From Ornithinicoccus sp045032955 (GTDB lineage: Bacteria > Actinomycetota > Actinomycetes > Actinomycetales > Dermatophilaceae): DNA of 64,000 nucleotides. Every line of letters begins with the position of its first letter. The stretch's first letter is position 1. The translations under genes were made by a program, and so were the position numbers. This document shows, one piece after another, positions 25,361 to 32,918 of this stretch. Where the stretch lies: positions 682,001-746,000 of the forward strand of contig NZ_JBJFZU010000002.1 of assembly GCF_045032955.1 (NCBI RefSeq), given 5' to 3'. A model generated the notes under the pieces. The model was not told the DNA's origin, ran no database searches, and worked only from the letters and a program-made list of their open reading frames with translations.

Positions 25361-26052
25361 GCGCGGACGGGCGGACCGGCTCCGACCGCGTCGACTACAC
25401 CGGGGAGGGCCTGTCCGAGGCGCAGGCCCCGGACGCCCCGCTGCTGGTGGTGCAGGCCTGGCTGGACGAGGCGATCGTGCGCGGACGGGAGCGGGGTGAC
25501 GTCCCCGAGCCCACGGCGCTCTCGGTGGCGACGGTGGACGCGGATGGCATGCCCGACGTGCGCACCGTGCTGATGCGGTACCTGGACGCGACCGGCCCGG
25601 CCTTCTTCACCGGACTGTCCTCGGCCAAGGGACGGCAGCTGGCCGCCCGACCGGTGATGGCCGCGGCCCTGACCTGGCCCTCGATGTTCCGGGCGGTCCG
25701 GTTCCGCGGGCAGGCCCACCAGCTGGACCGGGACCTGGTCACCGACTACTTCCGCAGCCGGCCCTACGGCTCCAGGATCAGTGCGCACGCGTCGGCGCAG
25801 AGCTCTCCGGTGGCGGGTCGGGCCGAGCTCGAGCAGACCTACCGCGACTGCGAGCAGCGCTGGCCGGACCACGGCGACCCCGAGGACGTCCCCGTCCCCG
25901 AGCACTGGGGTGGCTTCCGTCTGGTGCCGGACAGCGTGGAGCTCTGGGCCGGACGGCGCGGACGCCTGCACGACCGGATCGTCTGGGACCGTCTGGGCCC
26001 GGGCGGTCTGGACGACCCGGCCGCCTGGCGGCGCGGGCGGCTCCAGCCCTGA
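25357..26052 (+). CDS. pdxH: Pyridoxamine 5'-phosphate oxidase
   Basis: A 231-residue FMN enzyme that oxidises pyridoxine or pyridoxamine 5'-phosphate to PLP. Conserved pieces are ALSVATVDADGMPDVRTVLMRY, SSAKGRQLAARP for FMN binding, RSRPYGSRISAHASAQSS, and the C-terminal PEHWGGFRLVPDSVELWAGR followed by RLHDRIVW. Length is normal. ATG 25357 overlaps the upstream stop. The gene makes the cofactor that HemL in this window also needs. Confidence 0.95.
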   Translation: MSADGRTGSDRVDYTGEGLSEAQAPDAPLLVVQAWLDEAIVRGRERGDVPEPTALSVATVDADGMPDVRTVLMRYLDATGPAFFTGLSSAKGRQLAARPVMAAALTWPSMFRAVRFRGQAHQLDRDLVTDYFRSRPYGSRISAHASAQSSPVAGRAELEQTYRDCEQRWPDHGDPEDVPVPEHWGGFRLVPDSVELWAGRRGRLHDRIVWDRLGPGGLDDPAAWRRGRLQP

Positions 26053-26092
26053 CCGCTGGGCGAACGTCGGACCCGACTCCTAGGATGGGCAC

Positions 26093-26770
26093 GTGACTGA
26101 CCTGATCGACACCACCGAGATGTATCTGAAGATCATCTTCGAGCTGGAGGAGGACGGCGTGCTTCCCATGCGCGCCCGGATCGCCGAGCGGTTGGGTCAG
26201 TCCGGCCCGACCGTCTCCCAGACGGTGGCGCGGATGGAGCGGGACGGTCTGCTGGAGCTGGCCGAGGACAGGCACCTGGTGCTCACCCCGGAGGGTAGGA
26301 CGGCTGCCGTCCGGGTGATGCGCAAGCACCGGCTGGCCGAGCGGCTGCTGATGGACGTCATCGGGCTCGACCCGGCCTTCGTCCACGACGAGGCCTGCCG
26401 GTGGGAGCACGTGATGAGCGAAGAGGTCGAGAAGCGCATCCTCTCCCTCGTCGAGGACGGTGCCCGCTCGCCCTACGGCAACCCGGTTCCCGGTCTGGAG
26501 GAGCTCGGTCAGGAGCCGGCACCGCCGGCCGACGGGCGACCGTGCAGCGAGCTGGCCCAGGGGCAGTCCCGGGACGAGGCCAGGGTGGTGCGCCTGGGCG
26601 AGCCGGTCCAGGTCGATCCGGAGGTGCTGGGGCTGCTGCTCGAGTCCGGGGTGCGTCCCGGCGCGCAGGTGGTGGTCTGGGCCGAGGACGGACGGATCAT
26701 CGTGGAGGCCGTGGGCGGCGAGGCCGTATCCCTGCCGGTGGACGTGGCCGCACACATCTTCTGCGTCTGA
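26093..26770 (+). CDS. DtxR/IdeR-type metal-dependent repressor
   Basis: A 225-residue regulator. Residues 1-75 are the winged-helix domain (DTTEMYLKIIFELEEDG, ARIAERLGQSGPTVSQTVARMERDGL). Residues 76-140 form the dimer and metal site domain (HRLAERLLMDVIGLD with the ligand histidine and glutamate region, HDEACRWEHVMSEEVEKRI). A C-terminal SH3-like domain closes the protein (SGVRPGAQVVVWAEDGRIIVE). These match DtxR/IdeR, the Fe(II)-dependent repressor of iron uptake in actinobacteria, better than the Mn-type MntR. The GTG start is preceded by a 40-bp gap. Confidence 0.92.
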   Translation: MTDLIDTTEMYLKIIFELEEDGVLPMRARIAERLGQSGPTVSQTVARMERDGLLELAEDRHLVLTPEGRTAAVRVMRKHRLAERLLMDVIGLDPAFVHDEACRWEHVMSEEVEKRILSLVEDGARSPYGNPVPGLEELGQEPAPPADGRPCSELAQGQSRDEARVVRLGEPVQVDPEVLGLLLESGVRPGAQVVVWAEDGRIIVEAVGGEAVSLPVDVAAHIFCV

Positions 26771-26904
26771 GCGTCACCGATCTGTGATGTGAGATGACTC
26801 ACTCGCACTCTGGGAGCTTGCGGTGAGATCGGGCATCCCTGCAGGTCAGAGGGGGTGTGACGGGTGGGGCTGACGAGTCTTGTCCACAGCGTCGTTACCG
26901 GAGC

Positions 26905-26934
26905 GTGACATTCGCGGGACGTGCTGTGTAGCCT
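26905..26934 (+). promoter_or_regulatory. Candidate promoter for the riboswitch-controlled hydrolase gene
   Basis: GTGACA (26905-26910) and TAGCCT (26929-26934) are spaced by 18 bases and fit weak -35 and -10 elements of a housekeeping sigma factor. The predicted RNA start near 26941 lies just before the riboswitch. The rest of the gap from 26771 to 26900 shows no gene; it has only a short GTGAG/CTCAC repeat near 26788-26801. Confidence 0.45.
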
Positions 26935-26970
26935 GAGTGGGTCCTTCTCCCTGGAAGGGCCCCCACGGTG

Positions 26971-27147
26971 CGACACCGCCGAGTCCTGTCTGCGCGTTCG
27001 TGGGGCCGTGGCACGTTCGAACACCGCTGACAGGAGCGGGGGAACCACCTTGCGGGACCGTGACGGTCCCTTGGGGCGAATGATCCGGCGCCCACCGGAC
27101 CATGGGGTACTCCACCTCAAGCCCGACAGCTCACCCCGTAGGCACTG
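26971..27147 (+). ncRNA. c-di-AMP riboswitch (ydaO-yuaA type)
   Basis: The leader contains the conserved blocks of the ydaO class in order: CCGAGUCCUGUC near 26978, AGCGGGGGAACCACCUU near 27034, UUGGGGCGAAUGAUCC near 27071, and the 3' block CCCGACAGCUCACCCCGUAGGC at 27122-27142. In actinobacteria this riboswitch senses cyclic di-AMP and usually controls NlpC/P60 or Rpf cell-wall enzymes, as here. Ligand binding usually turns expression off. Ends are approximate. Confidence 0.88.
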
Positions 27148-27157
27148 GAGGAACCAC

Positions 27158-28024
27158 ATGACCCAGCACGCCCCCGGTCGGCACCGTCGGCCCGGTCGTC
27201 TCAGCACGACCAGCACCACCCTGACCCGGTCCGCCGCGGTTGCCGCCGCCTCCACCGGCCTGCTGGCCGGTGTCGCCCTGTCCGCACAGGCCACCCCTGA
27301 GGTCTCCCAGGAGCCGAACGAGGGCCTGCAGCGCCTCGGCATCGAGGTCAGCGCGGACCGCACGCTGACCGTGGACCGCCCGGCCCAGGCCGCGGCCGCC
27401 CCGGCGGACATCTCCGCCGCCAGCTTCGGCACCAGCGGCTTCACCGCCGCCACCCCCGTCGTGGAGGCCGCGCCCGTCGTCGAGGCCGTCCCGGCCGTCG
27501 CCGAGGCGCCGCCCGTCGACGCAGCGCCCGTCGAGGAGGCCGCGGCCGAGCCGGTCGCCGCCCCCGAGCAGGCCACCCAGCAGGTCGCCGCCCGCGAGGA
27601 CACCGGCGCCAGCCGCTCGCAGGAGCGCACCGCCGCCCCGGAGCCCGCGCCCGAGCCGGTCGCCGCCCCCGAGCCGGCCGCGCCGGCACCCACCGGTGGC
27701 GTGCTCAGCGTCGCCGCCGCCTACACCGGCATCCCGTACGTCTACGGCGGCAGCACCCCGGCCGGCTTCGACTGCTCCGGCTACACGCAGTTCGTGTTCG
27801 CCCAGGCCGGGATCTCCATCCCGCGCACCACCTCCGCGCAGCAGGCCGCCGCCACCCCGGTGAGCAACCCGCAGCCGGGCGACCTGGTGTTCTACGGCTA
27901 CCCGGCCTACCACGTCGGCATCTACGCCGGCGACGGCATGATGTACGACTCGGGCCGCCCGGGCATCCCCACCCAGCTGCGCGCCGTCTTCGGCGGCGTC
28001 TCCGGCTACGGGCGCATCGGCTGA
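27158..28024 (+). CDS. Secreted NlpC/P60 peptidoglycan endopeptidase
   Basis: A 288-residue exported protein. A basic N-terminus and hydrophobic stretch end at a likely signal cleavage site SAQA near residue 47. A long Ala/Pro/Glu/Val-rich linker (about residues 90-180) could span the cell wall. The C-terminal NlpC/P60 domain has the catalytic cysteine in FDCSGYTQ (about C206) and histidine in YHVGIYAG (about H252). It probably cuts stem peptides between D-Glu and the diamino acid. No LysM or SH3 binding domain is seen. ATG 27158 follows GGAGG directly after the riboswitch. Confidence 0.93.
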   Translation: MTQHAPGRHRRPGRLSTTSTTLTRSAAVAAASTGLLAGVALSAQATPEVSQEPNEGLQRLGIEVSADRTLTVDRPAQAAAAPADISAASFGTSGFTAATPVVEAAPVVEAVPAVAEAPPVDAAPVEEAAAEPVAAPEQATQQVAAREDTGASRSQERTAAPEPAPEPVAAPEPAAPAPTGGVLSVAAAYTGIPYVYGGSTPAGFDCSGYTQFVFAQAGISIPRTTSAQQAAATPVSNPQPGDLVFYGYPAYHVGIYAGDGMMYDSGRPGIPTQLRAVFGGVSGYGRIG

Positions 28025-28044
28025 CCCAGCACCCCTGAGCTGAG

Positions 28045-28081
28045 CGAAGGGCCCCGTCCGCATCGCGGACGGGGCCCTTCG
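28045..28081 (+). terminator. Strong intrinsic terminator after the NlpC/P60 gene
   Basis: A perfect 17-bp stem (28045-28061 with 28065-28081, CGAAGGGCCCCGTCCGC and its complement) with a 3-base loop lies 21 bp after the stop. A T-rich TCGTCTCGTCGTTCC stretch follows. Confidence 0.88.
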
Positions 28082-28103
28082 TCGTCTCGTCGTTCCTCCA
28101 TCA

Positions 28104-28127
28104 CCACCGGGCGTCGCCCGTGGTTGC
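28104..28127 (-). repeat. Dispersed palindromic repeat, one of three copies
   Basis: Read on the minus strand this 24-bp unit begins GCAACCACGGGCGACG and ends CCCGGTGG. The same unit is found exactly at 62456-62479 and with one change at 62488-62511. Here it starts 1 base after the stop of the CNNM gene. It can fold as a CCAC-GGGC stem, so it may act as a terminator or REP-like element. Confidence 0.7.
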
Positions 28128-28128
28128 G

Positions 28129-29217
28129 TCAGGCCCCGACGACCTGCTGCTCGGCGGCCGCTGGTGCCTCGTCGGACTCGTCGTCGAACTCGCCCAGGAT
28201 CTGCTCCAGGATGTCCTCCATGGAGGTCATCCCGACGACCCGGCCGTGCTCGTCCCGCACCAGCGCCAGCTGACCACGCTGCTGACGGAGGCTGGAGACG
28301 GCGTCGATCAGCGGCATCGTCGCGGGAAGCGAGGCCACCGGCTGCAGGAAGTCCCCCAGGGACTCCGTGCGGCGGCCCTGGGCCGAGGCGAGGATCGCGT
28401 CGCGCACGTGCACCAGGCCACGGATCCGCTGCTGGCGGTCGCGACCGACCGGCTCCACCACGAAGAGCCGCGAGCGGCCGCTGCGGTGGCTGATCTGCTC
28501 GACGTCCGCGGCGGTGCCCGCCCGGGGGATCGTGACGGCGTCAGTGGTCGGGAACATCACCGACGCGACCGTCTCCTGCTCCAGGCGCAGCGCGCCGGTG
28601 AGGATGCGGTGGTCGGCGTCCTCCAGGACACCGTGCTCGTGCGACTGCGCCAGCAGCAGCTGCAGGTCGGCAGGCGTCTGGGCGTTGCCGAGCGCATCGA
28701 CCGGGTCGATCCCGCCGAGACGCAGCAGCTGGTTGGCCAGGGAGTTCATCAGCCACAGCACCGGTCGCATCACCCAGGTGAACGCGCGGAACGGCAGCGC
28801 CAGCATCATCGCCGAGCTCTCCGGGTGCGAGATCGCCCAGGACTTCGGGGCCATCTCGCCGACCACCATGTGCAGGAAGACGACGACCGAGACCGCGATG
28901 GCCACGGCGACCGCGTGCACGATCACGTCCGGGACGCCCAGCGCCGAGATCAGCGGCTCCATCATGTATGCAAGGGCGGGCTTGGCCAGGGCACCTAGGG
29001 CCAGCGTGCACAGGGTGATGCCCAGCTGGGCGCCGGCGAGCATGAGCGACAGCTCGCGGGAGGCCTCGACGGCCGCGCGGGCGGCACGGCTGCCGTTCTC
29101 CGCGTGCTCCTCGAGCCGGTGCCGCTTGGCGGCGACGATGGCGAACTCGGCGGCCACGAAGAAGCCGTTGGCCACCAGCAGGAAGACGCTGAACAGCAGG
29201 GCCTGGGTGGTACTCAT
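28129..29217 (-). CDS. CNNM/HlyC-CorC family membrane protein with CBS domains
   Basis: A 362-residue protein. The N-terminal DUF21/CNNM membrane domain (about residues 1-180) has VFLLVANGFFVAAEFAIVAAKRHRLEE and GAQLGITLCTLALGALAKP. A CBS pair follows (about 195-330) with VMFPTTDAVTIPRAG and RDEHGRVVGMTSMEDILEQILG. It lacks the C-terminal CorC_HlyC domain of its neighbour. These proteins are linked to magnesium or cobalt efflux and ion balance. It overlaps the 482-residue paralogue upstream by 4 bases, so the two are made together and may form a hetero-oligomer. Confidence 0.88.
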   Translation of the reverse strand: MSTTQALLFSVFLLVANGFFVAAEFAIVAAKRHRLEEHAENGSRAARAAVEASRELSLMLAGAQLGITLCTLALGALAKPALAYMMEPLISALGVPDVIVHAVAVAIAVSVVVFLHMVVGEMAPKSWAISHPESSAMMLALPFRAFTWVMRPVLWLMNSLANQLLRLGGIDPVDALGNAQTPADLQLLLAQSHEHGVLEDADHRILTGALRLEQETVASVMFPTTDAVTIPRAGTAADVEQISHRSGRSRLFVVEPVGRDRQQRIRGLVHVRDAILASAQGRRTESLGDFLQPVASLPATMPLIDAVSSLRQQRGQLALVRDEHGRVVGMTSMEDILEQILGEFDDESDEAPAAAEQQVVGA

Positions 29218-30662
29218 CGGGCCGCCTCCAGCTCGGCGGCGTCGACATCCGGACCGGCGATCACCAGACCGTCACCCAGCTGCTGCCGCTCCTCCGGACC
29301 CAGGTCACGCCATACCGAGGCTGTCCTGGTCACCATCGGGTGCAGGGCGACCACCTCCGGGACGAAACGCTGGGTGCTGACCACGTCGACCCGGCTGAGG
29401 TGCATGTACTCCTCGCCCTCGCCGTCGCGGCTGGTCCAGGTGACCAGCACGCTGTCGCCGACCTCGGCGGTGCGACCCAGCTGGTCCAGCACGAGGCCGG
29501 ACAGGGTGTCGTAGTGCTCGTGCTCGGGCAGCTCGACCCCGGTCAGCTGCGCGACCTCGTCGATCCGCAGTCGTGCCGAGAGGTCCCAGATGCCGTTGGC
29601 GCGGGCGGCGCTGGTCGCCTCCTCGTCATCGTCCTCGTCCCAGATCTCGCCGACGACCTCCTCGGCGACGTCCTCGAAGGTGACGATGCCGGCGAAGCCG
29701 CCGTACTCGTCCACCACCACGGCCATCTGCTGGTGACCCTCGCGCAGCGCCTCCAGCACCCGCGGCAGCGGCAGCGACTCGGGCAGGATGAGGGCGTCGT
29801 CGGTGAGGTCCCGGACCAGGGCCGTGCGGCGCAGGTCGGGGTGGACGGCGAGCAGGTCGTTCAGGCCGATGACGCCCACGATGTCGTCGATGTCGCGACC
29901 CACCACGGGGAAGCGGGAGTGGCCGCTCTGCAGCGCCTCCAGGACGGTCCCGGCGTTCTCGTCGGCCTGGATCGTCTGCACCGAGGTGCGCGGCGTCATG
30001 ACCTCTTCCGCGACTCGGTTGCGGAAGGCCAGACCGCGTTCCAGCAGGGTGGACAGCTCCGCGTCCAGGGTGCCGCCGCTGTGCGACTCGGCGATGATCC
30101 GGGTGAGGTCCTCGGGGGTGGCCCCCTGGGGCAGCTCCTCCACCGGCTCGATGCCCACCGAGCGCAGCAGCGCGTTCGACGCCTTGTCGAAGAGCGTGAT
30201 GACCGGTCCCAGGATCGTCAGGTAGATGAGGGTGCTGCGGGACAGCGCCCTGGCCAGCGGGACCGGCCGGGCGATCGCCCAGTTCTTCGGTCCGAGCTCG
30301 CCGATGACCATCTGCAGCACCGTCGAGAAGACCAGGGTGCCGATGGAGAACAGCGAGATCATTGCTGCCCGGGCCAGCAGACCGGCGTCCGCGTAGGACT
30401 CGGTGAGGCCGCGCACCAGCAGGGCCTCGCCGAGGTAGCCGACGAGGAGGGCGGTCACGGTGATCCCGAACTGGGCGCCGGAGAGGGTGAAGGAGAGCCG
30501 CGCGGTGACGGTCAGGGCCCGCTTCGCCGCCGGGTCCCCCTGGTCGGCCAGCTGGCGGAGCTTGCCGCGGTCGACGCTGACGTACGCGAACTCCTGGGCC
30601 ACGAAGTAGCCGGTCATGACGGTGAGGACGATGATCACGACGACGCCGCTCGCGATCAGCAC
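29214..30662 (-). CDS. Hemolysin-type CNNM/CorC transporter-like protein
   Basis: A 482-residue protein with a DUF21/CNNM membrane domain (GYFVAQEFAYVSVDRGKLRQLAD, SGAQFGITVTALLVGYLGE), CBS pair (VMTPRTSVQTIQADENAG; VVVDEYGGFAGIVTFEDVAEEVVGEI) and a C-terminal CorC_HlyC domain (about residues 365-450, SARLRIDEVAQLTGVELPE). Homologues are tied to magnesium export or regulation of Mg uptake; the hemolysin name is historical. It is the first gene of a two-gene operon with its shorter paralogue. Confidence 0.88.
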   Translation of the reverse strand: MLIASGVVVIIVLTVMTGYFVAQEFAYVSVDRGKLRQLADQGDPAAKRALTVTARLSFTLSGAQFGITVTALLVGYLGEALLVRGLTESYADAGLLARAAMISLFSIGTLVFSTVLQMVIGELGPKNWAIARPVPLARALSRSTLIYLTILGPVITLFDKASNALLRSVGIEPVEELPQGATPEDLTRIIAESHSGGTLDAELSTLLERGLAFRNRVAEEVMTPRTSVQTIQADENAGTVLEALQSGHSRFPVVGRDIDDIVGVIGLNDLLAVHPDLRRTALVRDLTDDALILPESLPLPRVLEALREGHQQMAVVVDEYGGFAGIVTFEDVAEEVVGEIWDEDDDEEATSAARANGIWDLSARLRIDEVAQLTGVELPEHEHYDTLSGLVLDQLGRTAEVGDSVLVTWTSRDGEGEEYMHLSRVDVVSTQRFVPEVVALHPMVTRTASVWRDLGPEERQQLGDGLVIAGPDVDAAELEAAR

Positions 30663-30780
30663 GAGGTGCCCCCTGCATCTCGGAGAAGCCGGGCGTCACC
30701 CGGCTGAGGACTCGCAGGTTGCGCGCCGGCGCACGAACTGGTCATCCTCCGAGTGTACGGCCAGCGGTAGTCTCAGGCCG

Positions 30781-31194
30781 GTGTTCTCCCCAGCCGCACG
30801 ACGGCACCCGGGTCCCGCACCGGCCACCCTGCTCGTCGTCGGCGCCGGGGGAGCGGTCGGCGCGGTGCTGCGCTGGGCCCTCGAGCTGGCTGTCCCGACC
30901 ACCTCCGGATGGCCCTGGGGCACGCTGCTGGTCAACGTCCTGGGGTGCGCCGCGATGGCCGCGCTGCTGGTGGCGGGGGAGTTCCGCTCCTACCCCTCCT
31001 GGGTGCGACCAGGGCTGGGCACCGGGTTGCTGGGTGGGTTCACCACCTTCTCCACGTATGCCGTCCAGGTCGCCGTCCTCGGCACCGCGGGTCCGCTGCT
31101 CGCGGCCGGCTACCTGGTGCTGACGCCGGTGCTGTGCGTCGGGGCGGTGGTAGCCGTCGGTCTGCTCGCGCGGCCCGGGGCGGGGGAGCCGTGA
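30781..31194 (+). CDS. crcB: Fluoride channel CrcB/Fluc, first of a pair
   Basis: A 137-residue protein with four membrane helices. The Fluc motifs are GAGGAVGAVLRW, GTLLVNVLGCAAMA (conserved Asn), and GGFTTFSTYAVQ (Phe box and TFST). These channels export fluoride. Two adjacent crcB genes usually give a heterodimer in Gram-positives. GTG 30781 is the likely start. The 118-bp divergent gap upstream shows no fluoride riboswitch that I can recognise. Confidence 0.92.
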   Translation: MFSPAARRHPGPAPATLLVVGAGGAVGAVLRWALELAVPTTSGWPWGTLLVNVLGCAAMAALLVAGEFRSYPSWVRPGLGTGLLGGFTTFSTYAVQVAVLGTAGPLLAAGYLVLTPVLCVGAVVAVGLLARPGAGEP

Positions 31195-31562
31195 GCCTGC
31201 CGGTGCACCCGGTCCTGGTGGTGCTGCTGGTGGCCCTCGGTGGTTCGGTGGGGGCGGTGCTGCGGCATCTGGCCTCGACCTCACCGCTGGATCCGGTCCG
31301 GGGGGTGCTCCTCGTCAACCTGGTGGGCGCCGCCTCGCTGGGGGTGCTGGTGGGTCTGGGGCCGGTGCTGCCCGGGTGGCTCTTCCTGCTGCTCGGGACG
31401 GGGGTGTGCGGCGCGGTGACCACGTGGAGCACGCTCGCGGTCCAGACCTGGGAGCTGGGACGGGAGTCGTGGCGGCGAGCAGCGGCATACCTCGGGGTCA
31501 GCGTGACGCTCGGAGTCGCCCTGGCGGCCCTGGGGTATGCGCTCGCCACCGCCCTGCGCTGA
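31191..31562 (+). CDS. crcB: Fluoride channel CrcB/Fluc, second of a pair
   Basis: A 123-residue partner to the upstream gene, starting with GTG that overlaps its stop by 4 bases. The motifs are GGSVGAVLRHLAS, GVLLVNLVGAASLG and GVCGAVTTWSTLAVQ; the last shows TTWST in place of the usual TTFST, so one pore phenylalanine is a tryptophan here. Heteromeric Fluc channels often show such asymmetry. It ends 132 bp before the nuclease pair. Confidence 0.9.
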   Translation: MSLPVHPVLVVLLVALGGSVGAVLRHLASTSPLDPVRGVLLVNLVGAASLGVLVGLGPVLPGWLFLLLGTGVCGAVTTWSTLAVQTWELGRESWRRAAAYLGVSVTLGVALAALGYALATALR

Positions 31563-31694
31563 GGTCTACCGCAGCGGGCCGAGCCCCGGCCCGGGGCTGG
31601 TGGGGCAGGTGGGGCAGACACGTGGCCCGGGCTCCCGAGGTCTGTCGGTGTCCTCTCCTACCGTGGAGGCACGACCCGAGGAGAGGAGGATGAC

Positions 31695-32918
31695 GTGGTC
31701 CGGTTCCTGCACACCGCCGACTGGCAGATCGGGATGACCCGACGCTTCCTCGAGCCGGAGGCACAGTCCCGCTTCACCTCCGCCCGCGCCGACGTCATCC
31801 GCACGCTGGGAAGGGTGGCCGCCGACCAGGGGTGCGCCTTCGTGGTCGTCTGTGGCGACGTCTTCGAGAGCAACCACCTGACCGGGCAGACCGTGCGCCG
31901 GGCGCTGGAGGCGCTGCGCTCCGTCCCGGTCCCGGTGTATCTGCTGCCCGGGAACCACGACCCCCTGGACGCCGCGTCGATCTTCCGGTCCGACCTCTTC
32001 CTCGCTGAGGTGCCGGACCACGTGCACGTGCTGGACCACCCGGGGGTGCACCGCCTCGCCGACGGTGTCGAGCTGGTGGCGGCCCCCTGGACCAGCAAGC
32101 ACCCGGGTCGGGACCTCGTCGCCGAGGCGGTGCAGGCGCTGCCCGAGGGACCGGCCCCGGACGGGGTGACCCGGGTGGTGGTCGGGCACGGCGGCGTCGA
32201 CGACTTCGACCCGCAGTGGCGCGACCACGCGACGATCCGCACCGGGGTGCTGGCCGAGGCCCTGGACGGCGGCCGGATCCACTACGTCGCCCTGGGGGAC
32301 CGGCACTCCCGCACCGCGGTGGCCGGCCGCGACGACATCTACTACGCCGGCACACCGGAGCCCACCCGCGAGACCGAGATCGCCCCCGGGGAGGTCCTCG
32401 TCGTCGACGTCGATATCGACGCCGGTCCCGGTGCTGATCCAGGTGTGCGGTACGCGCGGGTGCAGGTGACCCCGCACCCGGTCGCCAGCTGGTCCTTCCG
32501 GGTGATGGACCGGCAGGTGGACACCGATGCCGACCTGGACGCGCTGGACGCGGAGCTGGCGGCGGTGCCCGACAAGGACCGGGCGGTGGTCTTCCTGAAC
32601 CTGCGGGGCACGCTCGGCGTCGCCCAGCACGCCCGGTTGGAAGTGCTGCGCGAGCGCCACCGGGACCACCTGGGCGCGCTGGTCGAGCGGGACCAGCACC
32701 GAGAGGTCGTCGTCGTGAGCGACCAGCAGGAGTGGGGTGAGCTGGGCCTCGGCGGGTTCCTCGGATCCGCCGTGGACGAGATCAGGGTGGATGCGGAGCA
32801 GGCGACCGGGGAGCCCGCCCCGCAGGACGAGCCCTTCGTGGCCGGGCGACCCGACGACGGGGACAGCGCACGGGACGCGTTGTCGTTGCTCTACCGCCTC
32901 TCCCGGAGCGCGTCATGA
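31695..32918 (+). CDS. SbcD/YhaO-like metallophosphoesterase (DNA repair exonuclease family)
   Basis: A 407-residue protein. The N-terminal calcineurin-like nuclease domain has all expected metal motifs: FLHTADWQIG, VVCGDVFESN, LLPGNHDPLD, VVVGHGGVDD and VALGDRHSRT. The rest (about residues 240-400) is a helical and beta cap. The small size and its partner resemble B. subtilis YhaO more than the full SbcD. It overlaps the ATPase gene by 4 bases. The complex likely processes DNA ends in the cytoplasm. Confidence 0.88.
   Translation: MVRFLHTADWQIGMTRRFLEPEAQSRFTSARADVIRTLGRVAADQGCAFVVVCGDVFESNHLTGQTVRRALEALRSVPVPVYLLPGNHDPLDAASIFRSDLFLAEVPDHVHVLDHPGVHRLADGVELVAAPWTSKHPGRDLVAEAVQALPEGPAPDGVTRVVVGHGGVDDFDPQWRDHATIRTGVLAEALDGGRIHYVALGDRHSRTAVAGRDDIYYAGTPEPTRETEIAPGEVLVVDVDIDAGPGADPGVRYARVQVTPHPVASWSFRVMDRQVDTDADLDALDAELAAVPDKDRAVVFLNLRGTLGVAQHARLEVLRERHRDHLGALVERDQHREVVVVSDQQEWGELGLGGFLGSAVDEIRVDAEQATGEPAPQDEPFVAGRPDDGDSARDALSLLYRLSRSAS

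Noticed and set aside
30663..30780. Possible riboswitch in the CorC/crcB divergent gap
   Set aside because: I looked for fluoride, Mg and Mn riboswitch core motifs and found none; a short CCGGG hairpin alone is not enough.
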